From Nostoc sp. CENA543 (GTDB lineage: Bacteria > Cyanobacteriota > Cyanobacteriia > Cyanobacteriales > Nostocaceae), in contig NZ_CP023278.1 of assembly GCF_002896875.1 (NCBI RefSeq), positions 992,001 through 1,056,000 on the forward strand: a stretch of DNA of 64,000 nt. Direction: 5' to 3'. Below, one piece after another: positions 1 to 8,061 of this stretch. Positions within the stretch are counted from its first letter, which is position 1; each line of letters begins with the position of its first letter. A model generated the notes under the pieces. That model ran no database searches and had not been told where the DNA came from. It saw only the letters and a program-made list of their open reading frames with translations. The position numbers and the translations under genes are program-made.

Positions 1-1631
1 GCTATTACGATACAGAAAAAGAGGATTTACAGCAACGCAAAGCTGTAATTGCTGAATCCTTGCTAAAATCTGCGGTTTTACAAGGAGAAGCGACACAACA
101 AGCTCAAACACAAGAACTATTGCAACGTGGTTGGGAAACTAGTACAGGGATTCTTACGCCGAATCAGTATGGTAATAGCTTCCCGATGATTCCCTATGCA
201 GAATTGGCACTGCAGGGAACGCGATGTCAGTTTGAATCTCGGTATGATGGTCAACAAGTATGCCTTCAGCGTGGTCTAGATTTAGCTTTGGGTGGGATTT
301 ATGACCATGTAGCTGGCGGCTTTCATCGCTACACCGTTGACCCTACTTGGACTGTCCCCCACTTTGAAAAGATGCTTTACGATAATGGTCAAATCGTCGA
401 GTATCTAGCTAATTTATGGAGTGCAGGGATTCAAGAACCGGCATTTGCGAGGGCTGTATCTGGTACTGTGCAGTGGCTACAAAGGGAAATGACTGCACCG
501 ACTGGTTATTTTTATGCGGCTCAAGATGCGGATAGTTTTACTCATCCTGGGGAAAGGGAACCAGAAGAGGGGGCTTTTTACGTTTGGAGTTACGCAGAAT
601 TAGAACAACTGTTAACACCGACAGAACTAACAGAATTACAACAACAGTTTACAGTCACCCCTAACGGCAATTTTGAAGGGAAAAACGTCTTGCAAAGACG
701 CAATGCAGGGGAATTAAGTACAAATTTAGAAGTAGCTTTAGATAAATTGTTTGCCGTGCGTTATGGTAGTTTACCTGATGCCCTACCCACTTTCCCGCCT
801 GCACGAGACAACCAAGAAGCCAAAACCACCGACTGGCCAGGACGTATCCCCGCAGTTACAGATACAAAGATGATTGTAGCTTGGAATAGCTTGATGATTT
901 CTGGGCTAGCTAGGGCGGCGGCGGCGTTCCAATTACCAGAATATTGGGAAGTAGGGGCGAAAGCGGCGGAATTTGTTTACTCACATCAGTTTGTGGCGGG
1001 ACGTTTCCACAGACTCAACTATGAGGGTCAACCGGCTGTATTGGCGCAGTCGGAAGATTATGCTTTATTTATTAAGGCGTTGCTAGATTTACACCAAACG
1101 CAGAACCCACAGAACTCTTTATGGTTGGAAAGAGCGATCGCACTGCAAACCGAATTTCATCAGTTTCTCTGGAGTGTAGAATTAGGTGGCTACTTTAATG
1201 CCGCTAGTGATGCGAGTCAAGATTTAATTGTACGGGAACGCAGTTATGCTGATAATGCTACACCCTCAGCTAACGGTGTGGCGATCGCAAATTTAGTCCG
1301 GCTATCACTGTTAACTGATGATCTCCATTATCTAGACTTAGCCGAACAAGGTTTAAAAGCTTTTAACAGTATCATGCAGCAAGCACCCCAAGCTTGTCCC
1401 AGTTTATTTACCGCCTTAGATTGGTATCATAACTGCACTTTAATTCGCAGCACCACCGAGCAAATTAACTCATTACTACCCAAATATTTACCCACTGTAG
1501 CGTTGAGTGTAGTGTCTAATTTACCCGCCGATAGCGTTGGTTTAGTTTGCCAAGGCTTGAAATGTCTCCCCGCAGCCGGAAGTTTAGAACAGTTGTTGCA
1601 GCAAGTACAGCAGAGTCAAAATAGGGCATAG
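1..1631 (+). CDS. Thioredoxin-domain protein, YyaL/DUF255 type (5' truncated)
   Basis: The reading frame is open from the left edge (in frame from base 3), so this is the C-terminal part of a longer protein. The family (YyaL, human SSP411) has an N-terminal thioredoxin-like domain, here outside the window, followed by an alpha/alpha barrel related to N-acylglucosamine epimerases. The visible part fits that barrel: GGIYDHVAGGFHRYTVD, then VPHFEKMLYDN, AAQDADS and EGAFYVW are family hallmarks. The biochemical role of the family is unsettled. The stop codon TAG lies inside the first unit of a GGGCATA repeat, so the repeat supplies the end of the gene. Family confidence is high; function is unknown. 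Confidence 0.88.
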   Translation, partial: YYDTEKEDLQQRKAVIAESLLKSAVLQGEATQQAQTQELLQRGWETSTGILTPNQYGNSFPMIPYAELALQGTRCQFESRYDGQQVCLQRGLDLALGGIYDHVAGGFHRYTVDPTWTVPHFEKMLYDNGQIVEYLANLWSAGIQEPAFARAVSGTVQWLQREMTAPTGYFYAAQDADSFTHPGEREPEEGAFYVWSYAELEQLLTPTELTELQQQFTVTPNGNFEGKNVLQRRNAGELSTNLEVALDKLFAVRYGSLPDALPTFPPARDNQEAKTTDWPGRIPAVTDTKMIVAWNSLMISGLARAAAAFQLPEYWEVGAKAAEFVYSHQFVAGRFHRLNYEGQPAVLAQSEDYALFIKALLDLHQTQNPQNSLWLERAIALQTEFHQFLWSVELGGYFNAASDASQDLIVRERSYADNATPSANGVAIANLVRLSLLTDDLHYLDLAEQGLKAFNSIMQQAPQACPSLFTALDWYHNCTLIRSTTEQINSLLPKYLPTVALSVVSNLPADSVGLVCQGLKCLPAAGSLEQLLQQVQQSQNRA

Positions 1632-1774
1632 GGCATGGGGCATGGGGCATAGGGCATAGGGCATGGGGCAGGGGGAGAGTAATGAGTAATGAGTAATGAG
1701 TAATGAGTAATGACTGTTGACTGTTGACTAATGACTAATGACTAATGACTAATGACTAATGACTAATGACTAAT
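1624..1774. repeat. Heptamer tandem repeat (STRR-like) between two genes
   Basis: A block of GGGCATA/GGGCATG units runs into five GAGTAAT units (1677-1711), two GACTGTT units and seven GACTAAT units (1726-1774). The block fills the whole gap between the upstream stop codon and mobA and contributes both the upstream TAG and the mobA ATG. It resembles the short tandemly repeated repetitive sequences known from heterocystous cyanobacteria. Confidence 0.9.
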
Positions 1775-2362
1775 AACTCACCACTTCTAACTGCTATTGT
1801 CTTAGCTGGCGGTCAAAGTTCGCGGATGGGACAGGATAAGGCTTTGATACCTGTTGATGGTGTGCCATTACTGCAAAGAATATGTAGTATTGCTGCCCAG
1901 TGTGCTGATACTGTGTATGTAGTCACCCCTTGGCTGGAACGCTATCAGCACTTAGATTTACCTGATTGTCAATTTATTCGAGAATCTGCCCATCACCAAG
2001 GGGCTTTATTGGGTTTTGCTCAAGGTTTGACACAGGTAAATACTGAGTGGGCTTTGCTACTAGCTTGTGATTTACCGAAGTTACAACTGGGGTTACTACA
2101 AGATTGGATTGCCAGACTGGATAATGTAGATGATCAAGCGATCGCAGCTTTAGCTCATCATGATAAAGGCTGGGAAGTTCTGTGCGGTTTTTATCGTCGT
2201 CGCTGTTTACCGCAATTATTAGAGTTTATCAATCAAGGCGGGCGATCGTTTCAGCGTTGGCTACAAAGTTATCCTGTAGAAATTTTACCCTTATCAAATC
2301 CAGAAATATTATTTAACTGCAATACACCAGAAGACTTGGCTTTAATTCCAGATAGCAAATAG
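1766..2362 (+). CDS. mobA: Molybdenum cofactor guanylyltransferase MobA
   Basis: MobA transfers GMP from GTP to molybdopterin to form the guanine dinucleotide cofactor used by some molybdoenzymes. The N-terminus carries the nucleotidyltransferase signature LAGGQSSRMGQDK at about residues 14-26, and LLACDLPKL near residues 97-105 matches the metal-binding Asp motif of the fold. The 198-residue length is normal for MobA. The only usable start, ATG at 1766, lies at the junction of two GACTAAT units; earlier ATGs in the same frame run into TAA after four codons. No Shine-Dalgarno sequence precedes it, because upstream is all repeat. No other molybdenum gene is adjacent. Confidence 0.9.
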   Translation: MTNNSPLLTAIVLAGGQSSRMGQDKALIPVDGVPLLQRICSIAAQCADTVYVVTPWLERYQHLDLPDCQFIRESAHHQGALLGFAQGLTQVNTEWALLLACDLPKLQLGLLQDWIARLDNVDDQAIAALAHHDKGWEVLCGFYRRRCLPQLLEFINQGGRSFQRWLQSYPVEILPLSNPEILFNCNTPEDLALIPDSK

Positions 2363-2509
2363 CGGGTTAAATTACTGCTGTTGCCAGGTAAAAAACTTTA
2401 CTGACAGTAATTTTAAAAAAACCGTGATTTGTGATCTATCCAACATTAGTTTTTCTATGAAGTCTTGTATATTAAGTACAGCTTTTCTCAAAAACCTTGT
2501 ATACCCCCT

Positions 2510-2575
2510 GGCGAGCAACACAGTCATCTGAATTTTAGGGGATTTTGGCTGGTGTGTGTACTCGCCTTTTTTTTT
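2510..2575 (+). terminator. Hairpin plus nine-T tract (terminator or attenuator)
   Basis: GGCGAG (2510-2515) pairs with CTCGCC (2561-2566). The stem extends imperfectly through ACACAG and CTGGTGTGT, and nine T residues follow directly. This is a textbook intrinsic terminator on the plus strand. It sits about 150 bases after mobA and 63 bases before the binding-protein start, so it could end mobA transcription or act as a leader attenuator for the next gene. Confidence 0.75.
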
Positions 2576-2638
2576 AACTTTCAGTTATGCTGAATCATGA
2601 GGCGTGGGATGATTTAGTTAATTGCCTGAATTTAGCTT

Positions 2639-3520
2639 ATGTTTCGTTCCTGGATATCTTGTATATTAGCTTTTTTATTAAGCTTTATGATGAGTGCTTG
2701 CACAACTGCAACTACTCAACCACAAGTACAGACTTCTGCAATATTCACCGCTAAAAGAGTCGTCACCCTCTCGTCTTTAGCGACAGATATTATCTATCAA
2801 TTAGATTCCACAAAACTGGTAGGAATTACAGGTAGTACATTATTTAAAAATGACTCGCGTTTCCAGAATCTACCTCGTGTCAGTGAAGGTCAAACTCCCC
2901 CTAATTTAGAAAAAATTGTGGCTCTCAAGCCAGATTTAGTAATTGGTGCAGCAGGCTTTTCTAATCAAGTCACTCAAAGACTAGAACAATTAGGAATTCG
3001 CACTTTATTGACACAAGTCAATAATTGGCAATCTTTAGCAGAAGTAACTAAAGAAATTGCTAAATTAATTGATGTAAATCCCCAGCCTTTATTAGAACGT
3101 TATCAAAGCTTCTTACCAGATAAAGTTGAGCGCAGTCCTTCTACTCTAGTTTTAGTGAGTATTCAGCCAATTCTATCACCGAATAAAAACAGTTGGGCTG
3201 GTGATTTACTCGATAAATTTCAACTCAAGAATTTAGCAGCAGAATTACAAGGTAAAAGTCCCGTTGCCGGTTATGTCACACTATCAGCAGAAAAAGTATT
3301 AGAAGCAAACCCAGAGACAATTTTAATAGTAAGTTCCCCTGGAAGTTCACCTAATTCTGTCTTAGAAGCTTTACAAAAAGAATCTTTTTGGCAGAAGTTA
3401 CAAGCCACCAAAAATAATCGAGTCTATGTTTTTGACTACTATGGTTTAGTTAATCCAGGTAGTATAGATGCTATTGAAAAAGCCTGCCGCCAACTTCAAC
3501 AAAATTTATTCAAATCATAA
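2639..3520 (+). CDS. ABC transporter substrate-binding lipoprotein, BtuF/FecB-like
   Basis: This is a periplasmic binding-protein-2 family protein (cobalamin or ferric-siderophore type). The N-terminus is a signal peptide ending in a lipobox (SFMMSAC, Cys about residue 21). RVVTLSSLATDIIYQL matches the opening of the fold, and LEKIVALKPDLVIG at about residues 90-103 is the characteristic first-lobe motif. At 293 residues it is complete. No permease or ATPase for it is adjacent, so partners must lie elsewhere. Neighbouring iron and cobalt transport genes suggest a metal chelate ligand (B12 or siderophore), which is an inference. Start ATG follows the strong hairpin at 2510-2575. Confidence 0.85.
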   Translation: MFRSWISCILAFLLSFMMSACTTATTQPQVQTSAIFTAKRVVTLSSLATDIIYQLDSTKLVGITGSTLFKNDSRFQNLPRVSEGQTPPNLEKIVALKPDLVIGAAGFSNQVTQRLEQLGIRTLLTQVNNWQSLAEVTKEIAKLIDVNPQPLLERYQSFLPDKVERSPSTLVLVSIQPILSPNKNSWAGDLLDKFQLKNLAAELQGKSPVAGYVTLSAEKVLEANPETILIVSSPGSSPNSVLEALQKESFWQKLQATKNNRVYVFDYYGLVNPGSIDAIEKACRQLQQNLFKS

Positions 3521-3535
3521 AAATGCTAGGGCTAA

Positions 3536-3589
3536 GTTTGTAGTAAGGACTTTAGTCCTTTTTTGTGAACTTTAGTTCTCACTACAAAC
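3536..3589. repeat. Dispersed palindromic repeat (GTAGTAAGGAC family)
   Basis: GTTTGTAGT at 3536-3544 is the inverted complement of ACTACAAAC at 3581-3589. Between them lie the smaller palindromes AAGGACTTTAGTCCTT and GAACTTTAGTTC. A relative occurs at 29971-30033. It lies between convergent genes and could form a bidirectional terminator hairpin. Confidence 0.75.
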
Positions 3590-3640
3590 CTTTCATAATT
3601 TACCTTACCGAGATTAATTGTATGCCGACAATGGATATTT

Positions 3641-4606
3641 TTAATCTTTTGCGGGACTAACAGATTTTTTGTCAATTGCAATATGATTGGGTTTCATAGA
3701 ACCACCAGTTAAACTGCGGAAGTATAAACCACCAACAGTTAACAAAAACGTCAGATATCCCACTGCTTGGACGAGATAGAGATTGTCTCTATAGCCAAAT
3801 AAAGATTTGAAAACTATACCAGGAAATTCTTGATCAGGCAAAACTTTACTAGTATTCCAAACCATTGGCCCTAAAATGCAAGAATGGATTTTAGTAAAGT
3901 GTTCGTAATAAAAACACAGACTTTCGGAAGCGCGGTTACTGAGAGCTAAATTAGCAAAAGCGTCATCAAAATGTTTTAATGCAGAAACTACCAACCCCGC
4001 CACAATCAAAACTAATAAAACACCCATCACTTGGAAAAATTGACGGATATTAATTTTCACGCCCAATTTAAATAAGCCTACACCGATCGCAGCTGCTGTG
4101 GCTAACCCGGCTAATGCGCCAATTGTGGGGATGAGTCCTTGTTGGAAATTTGCAGCGACAAATAAGACTGTTTCAAAGCCTTCTCGGACAACAGCCACCA
4201 AAATTAAGCTAAAAACTCCCCAACCTGCTTGGGAATTGTTGACTAAAGCTTGGTTAACTGCTCCCTCTACTTGGGCTTTCATGAATCTGGCTTGCTTCGT
4301 CATCCAGATTAACATCCAACTGAGCATGGCGATCGCCAACACACTAAATACACCCTCTAGCATGGGTTCAACTACTGGGGTGTATTGGGGGTTAGCTGCG
4401 CCGAGAATTTTAATCAACCAGCTAAACAATACGCCAATTAGCGCGCTGACAACAATACCAACGGCGATACCAGCATATACCCAAATATTCAAGCGGGATT
4501 GTTTAGCTTTTTTCAATAATGCTAAAACAATACCCACCACTAACGCGGCTTCCACGCCTTCACGAAGTGTAATAACAAAAGTAGGTAGAGCAGTGCTAAA
4601 GTTCAT
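3641..4606 (-). CDS. FTR1-family high-affinity iron permease
   Basis: This is an oxidase-dependent iron permease of the inner membrane. Both diagnostic iron-binding motifs are present: REGVE at residues 15-19 and REGFE at residues 141-145, each in a hydrophobic helix. About seven membrane segments can be drawn over 321 residues. In yeast Fet3/Ftr1 and bacterial EfeUOB, the permease takes up iron released by a ferroxidase. Here it is the last gene of a minus-strand run led by a multicopper oxidase, then a HHH lipoprotein and a ferritin-like protein, which fits that mechanism. EfeO and EfeB themselves are not in the window. Confidence 0.93.
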   Translation of the reverse strand: MNFSTALPTFVITLREGVEAALVVGIVLALLKKAKQSRLNIWVYAGIAVGIVVSALIGVLFSWLIKILGAANPQYTPVVEPMLEGVFSVLAIAMLSWMLIWMTKQARFMKAQVEGAVNQALVNNSQAGWGVFSLILVAVVREGFETVLFVAANFQQGLIPTIGALAGLATAAAIGVGLFKLGVKINIRQFFQVMGVLLVLIVAGLVVSALKHFDDAFANLALSNRASESLCFYYEHFTKIHSCILGPMVWNTSKVLPDQEFPGIVFKSLFGYRDNLYLVQAVGYLTFLLTVGGLYFRSLTGGSMKPNHIAIDKKSVSPAKD

Positions 4607-4618
4607 TATTATTTAGTC

Positions 4619-4719
4619 CAAAACAGTCCACAGTCCATAGTTTAAAGTCAACAGTCCGCAGTCCACAGCCAAAAAAATTGACTATTGACTGTTGACTATT
4701 GACCATTGACTCTTAACTC
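4619..4719. repeat. Degenerate heptamer repeats
   Basis: The gap between the permease and ferritin-like genes consists of imperfect 7-8 base units such as CAGTCCA, TTGACTA and TTGACTG. It belongs to the same STRR class as the other arrays in the window. No gene is visible. Confidence 0.75.
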
Positions 4720-5154
4720 TTAACTGAAATCGCGGAGCATTTTTTTCAATTCGAGATTATGTAGTTCTTCTTGTCCAATCATGGTACGGGCAAATTCTTC
4801 TAAGTAAATAGAAGCATTTTCTACAGTTTCAAGTAAACTCTTATACATTTCCAAAGCTTTTCTTTCGTGGTTCAAGCTTTCTTCCAATATATCTTTTACA
4901 GAATGCTTGAAAGTCTCTTCCATTGGGGCGATTCTTAAGGTGGGATGTCCATCCAAACCTGTGAGAATTTCCCCTACTTGTTGAGCATGAAGTAAGGATT
5001 CGCTAGCCTGAGCTTTGAAGAAAGCCACGATAGGAATACGATTAGGGCCTGTTACCATCAAGGAATAGTGTGTGTAGCGCACTACTCCTGCGAGTTCAAA
5101 TTCCATGATGGCGTTTAATAAGTCGATGGTCTTTTTTTGATCAAGCTCTTGCAT
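4720..5154 (-). CDS. Ferritin-like / bacterioferritin-type protein
   Basis: A 144-residue four-helix-bundle protein of the bacterioferritin/ferritin-like superfamily, likely storing or handling iron. Helix 1 carries EFELAGVVRYTHY, the usual Glu-x6-Tyr pattern. The last helix carries EELH, a proper ExxH pair. The corresponding first pair reads ESLLH, one residue longer than ExxH, so the diiron site may be altered. It is about ten residues shorter than standard Bfr. Context is strong: it sits between the HHH lipoprotein and the FTR1 permease in the same direction, suggesting that imported iron is handed to it. Confidence 0.82.
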   Translation of the reverse strand: MQELDQKKTIDLLNAIMEFELAGVVRYTHYSLMVTGPNRIPIVAFFKAQASESLLHAQQVGEILTGLDGHPTLRIAPMEETFKHSVKDILEESLNHERKALEMYKSLLETVENASIYLEEFARTMIGQEELHNLELKKMLRDFS

Positions 5155-5204
5155 TAGTCGTTAATTACAATGACGAAGGGGGTGTGATGAGTGAGGAGTT
5201 GTAA

Positions 5205-5323
5205 CAATTCGCAATTCGCAATTCGCAATTCGCAATTCGCAATTCGCAATTCGCAATTCGCAATTCGCAATTCGCAATTCGCAATTCGCAATTCGCAATT
5301 CGCAATTCGCAATTCGCAATTCG
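5205..5323. repeat. 17 perfect tandem copies of CAATTCG
   Basis: Exactly 119 bases made of 17 uninterrupted CAATTCG units, followed by a partial CAAT. Three units make 21 bases, so all frames repeat with a seven-residue period. The minus strand stays open as a 92-codon frame repeating LRIANCE, which is not a gene. It fills most of the 5155-5506 gap; the rest shows no gene. Confidence 0.97.
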
Positions 5324-5506
5324 CAATGGACTTCGTCCTGCTTCGCTAGCGCAATTCAGAAAATCAGATTTTGCCAGGATTTCTGAGTTTGCAACTTTAG
5401 CTGAATTTTGGCAAATTGATGTTACAGGTTTAAAATACCTCACTGCTCACTCATTTTAAACTCCTGAGTTTGTTACTGATGGTACTTGACAATACTATCT
5501 TTGATA

Positions 5507-6535
5507 CTAACTTTGTGCTTGGGTGCTGGATTGATCAATGACTTTTTGGGAGTTGAGTTCAATAGTTTTGATCAGTTGAGTCACTTCGGGGGGGGTTTTT
5601 ACTGGTTGACTGGGGGGAATGACGCTAGGCCAAACTTTTTTAAGTTCGGTAAAACTCGTTTCAATGGCTTTGTGTGCTTCGGGGTTGCTTTGTGAAACTT
5701 GAGTCCCGATTCCTTTGTAGAGTTCGTCAGCGTAAATTACAAAGCCACGGGAGTCTTGATATTCAATGGCTTCTGCTACTTTACCATTAGCGATCGCGGC
5801 TCCATATTCGGAGTTAGCTGCATCTAATAGGCCGTTGACTACTTGTAAGACAAATCCGGGTTTGGTGCGTTGTGCTTCCGGTAAAGCGGCGATCGCACCG
5901 TCTACTGACTGCTCAGAAGCGGTAAAATCTGTGTTAACTTTGGCACTCTTGGGACTGGATTTGACTAAATCTTGTAAACTCACCAAAGTAGTCTTGAATT
6001 CTTTGACTTGACGCTCGTTGAGTTGGTCTTCTACGTCAATATAAATCTCTTCGACTGGGTGTCCAATATGAGGTTCGGCTTGTTTTGGCTGATTTTTATC
6101 TAGTAGTTCTTTAGCTACAAACAAATGACCTTTCATTAACCCCATTTTGGTCATGTAGTCTACGTCTTTGGCTTCGCCTGTTAATTCTACTTCCTGAACG
6201 CTGACTAAATCTTTAATTTGGTCAAACTGTTCTTGAGTAATGACTTTCTTGCTGACTAAATCCTCTGGACTACCATAGGGACGATTGGCTTGAATTTTAT
6301 TGGATAAAGCCGGAACACCTAATTTGGCTTCAAATTTATCTAATTCTGACAAGATAGCAGTATTAATATTAATTTTCGCCTTACTACTGTGACCACTATG
6401 AGTTACAGTTTCTGTTGTCTGGGTAATTGCTGGTGGCTGGGTATTCTCGGTTGTTTGTGTACCGCCATTGCAAGAACTCAAAGAGACGATAAAACAGCTA
6501 GCGATCGCTAGAAAAATATAACGGGGTTTGATCAT
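5507..6535 (-). CDS. Helix-hairpin-helix lipoprotein of the iron-uptake cluster
   Basis: The frame is open further upstream, but the start at 6535 (MIKPRYIFLAIA) is preferred because it begins a lipoprotein signal peptide ending LSSC. Residues about 50-110 form a ComEA-like HHH pair: KININTAILSELDKFEAKLG, then GSPEDLVSKKVITQEQFDQIKDLV. The remaining 230 residues are mainly helical, with an acidic/His stretch (EPHIGHPVEEIY) and EYQDSRGFV, which recalls periplasmic helical domains tied to bacterial FTR1 proteins. It lies 19 bases from the oxidase gene and heads toward the ferritin-like and permease genes. An iron-relay or scaffold role is inferred; DNA binding seems unlikely for an exported lipoprotein. 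Domain call is good, function uncertain. Confidence 0.7.
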   Translation of the reverse strand: MIKPRYIFLAIASCFIVSLSSCNGGTQTTENTQPPAITQTTETVTHSGHSSKAKININTAILSELDKFEAKLGVPALSNKIQANRPYGSPEDLVSKKVITQEQFDQIKDLVSVQEVELTGEAKDVDYMTKMGLMKGHLFVAKELLDKNQPKQAEPHIGHPVEEIYIDVEDQLNERQVKEFKTTLVSLQDLVKSSPKSAKVNTDFTASEQSVDGAIAALPEAQRTKPGFVLQVVNGLLDAANSEYGAAIANGKVAEAIEYQDSRGFVIYADELYKGIGTQVSQSNPEAHKAIETSFTELKKVWPSVIPPSQPVKTPPEVTQLIKTIELNSQKVIDQSSTQAQS

Positions 6536-6554
6536 AATTGCAAATAAAATTGAA

Positions 6555-7571
6555 TTAACTAGATGAAATCTGAGAATTATTAGCGATAACTTCAAACTGT
6601 CCCATGCAGCCATTTTCTGCTATTGCATCTTGATGGGGATGGAACATATATTTACCTGGGTAGCGAAACGCAAACTCTAAAATGTGTCTTTCGGCGACTC
6701 CCATTGTGATCACATCGGTTTTTTCACTAGGGTTCATCGTCATTCCTGAACGATAGACATCAAAAAAGTTGGCGTGGAGGTGAAAAGTTACCGCCGGATC
6801 GAATTCGATAATGTTGAGGACGTACAACCGAATTAGCTGATTTTGGTAAATTTTAATGGGATGGTGCATATAATGATGCGGTAGCCCATTAAACGCATAA
6901 TATTCATTGCGGTTATCGTCATTTACGTCATAACCAGCCATGACTAACACCATCTCATCAGCCGCAGGACGAGGTTTCGGCGGATCAATGATGAACATCC
7001 CATACAATCCCTTGGCGATGTGACGCGTCACTGGTTCAATGTGACAATGGTAGAGATGTACGCCGTATGGTTCAGCATCGAATTCGTAGATTGTGGCACT
7101 ACCATTGCTGACTGGACGCACACCATCCATCTCAGCCGGATGTACTCCATGAAAATGCAAAGAGTGGGAATGCCCAGCTTTATTGAGAAATAATATCCTT
7201 ATGCGATCGCCTTGTTTAGCTCTGAGTGTCGGCCCTGGTATGTGACCATTTAAATCCCAGACATTGTAAGCTACTGCACTATTGAGTTGAATAACAGAAG
7301 TCCCCGCAGTTAATTGGAATTCTCGAATAGTACGTCCATTTTCTTGCTTGACAGTACCATAATCGAAATTTCTGAGCATTTGCAGGGGATGCGCTACATT
7401 TTGAGCGTCATTCATCTCCATTGTCGGAATTTTGACAATTGGCTGGCTTTTGCTATTAAAAGCTTGCAGCATTGCTGCTGCACCGACTACACCAGCACCG
7501 CATAATCCCCATTTCAAAAGTTGGCGACGACTCCAAATTTCTCCTTTACCCAGAGAGTAATTATTGGGCAT
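6555..7571 (-). CDS. Tat-exported multicopper oxidase (likely ferroxidase)
   Basis: A 338-residue two-cupredoxin-domain oxidase. The N-terminus has a twin-arginine signal (SRRQLLKWG, residues 14-22) and a hydrophobic stretch. Copper motifs are HSLHFHG (136-142), HCH at 175-177 with a following His and Met (type 1 site in domain 1), HLH at 264-266, and HPH at 311-313 in domain 2. This arrangement resembles two-domain oxidases and nitrite reductases rather than three-domain laccases. As first gene of the run ending in FTR1, it most plausibly oxidises Fe(II) for uptake, as Fet3 does. A nitrite-reductase role is less likely from context. A dyad sits just upstream at 7606-7626. Confidence 0.85.
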   Translation of the reverse strand: MPNNYSLGKGEIWSRRQLLKWGLCGAGVVGAAAMLQAFNSKSQPIVKIPTMEMNDAQNVAHPLQMLRNFDYGTVKQENGRTIREFQLTAGTSVIQLNSAVAYNVWDLNGHIPGPTLRAKQGDRIRILFLNKAGHSHSLHFHGVHPAEMDGVRPVSNGSATIYEFDAEPYGVHLYHCHIEPVTRHIAKGLYGMFIIDPPKPRPAADEMVLVMAGYDVNDDNRNEYYAFNGLPHHYMHHPIKIYQNQLIRLYVLNIIEFDPAVTFHLHANFFDVYRSGMTMNPSEKTDVITMGVAERHILEFAFRYPGKYMFHPHQDAIAENGCMGQFEVIANNSQISSS

Positions 7572-8061
7572 TGAAATTCAACCACAGTTTAAGCACAGTA
7601 TATGAAGTTGCTAATAATTTGCAACTACAGTTGTGTATACTACAAGACGTAAAAGTTATTGTCAATAATTATCAAGTGTTTCTTTGTAAATCAATAAAAA
7701 TTTGCAATTATAGAGGTCATATAAATTTCTTTGCAAATCTTCACGATATTTTTTTCTTTAGCTATCAATTTTAAGTGAAACCATTGAATTAATTGTATTA
7801 ATTAATAATAGTAAATAAGACGTTGAATGGTCAATTTCTGATGGTAAAAATCTCTTTACAGTACCAGTTAAGTCAATCAGAATATCGAAAAATCTTAGCC
7901 CTCTAAACTATTGGTAAGGTTTAATGCACTGATTTTGAGTGAGTTGTTGTAAATGTGATCAGAAATTGTCTGGAAGTTTTAATTTTTAGTTGTAAGTTGT
8001 CAGCGTAGGGAATTGGTGAGTTAAACTAAATCCTTGAATTAAAATTTTTGAGGTATAAAGT
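7572..8061. other. AT-rich divergent intergenic region
   Basis: This 490-base gap separates the divergent oxidase and cbiM genes and should hold both promoters. The only clear structures I see are near the oxidase end (described separately). I looked for the conserved B12-box of cobalamin riboswitches before cbiM and did not find it. A short + frame across 7472-7774 has no protein character. Confidence 0.5.
7597..7626 (-). promoter_or_regulatory. Candidate promoter and operator of the iron oxidase operon
   Basis: On the minus strand a TATACT hexamer (complement of 7597-7602) resembles a -10 box about 25 bases before the oxidase start. Directly upstream is the dyad AGTTGC (7606-7611), nine bases, GCAACT (7621-7626), which would lie in the -35/-10 spacer, a typical repressor position. 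A further CAACT-A-CAGTTG overlaps at 7622-7633. The sequence does not look like a standard Fur box. The regulator is unknown. Confidence 0.4.

Noticed and set aside
4098-4616. 172-codon plus-strand frame opposite the FTR1 gene
   Set aside because: It mirrors a well-supported membrane protein gene and has no recognisable features.
5205-5323. CRISPR-like array
   Set aside because: Units are seven bases with no spacers; it is a simple tandem repeat and no cas genes are present.
5165-5443. 92-codon minus-strand frame rich in LRIANCE repeats
   Set aside because: It is the translation of CAATTCG heptamers; three units make 21 bases, so the frame stays open by arithmetic. No start signal or protein-like composition.
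7800-8061. Cobalamin riboswitch upstream of cbiM
   Set aside because: The conserved B12-box and supporting stems could not be found in the leader.
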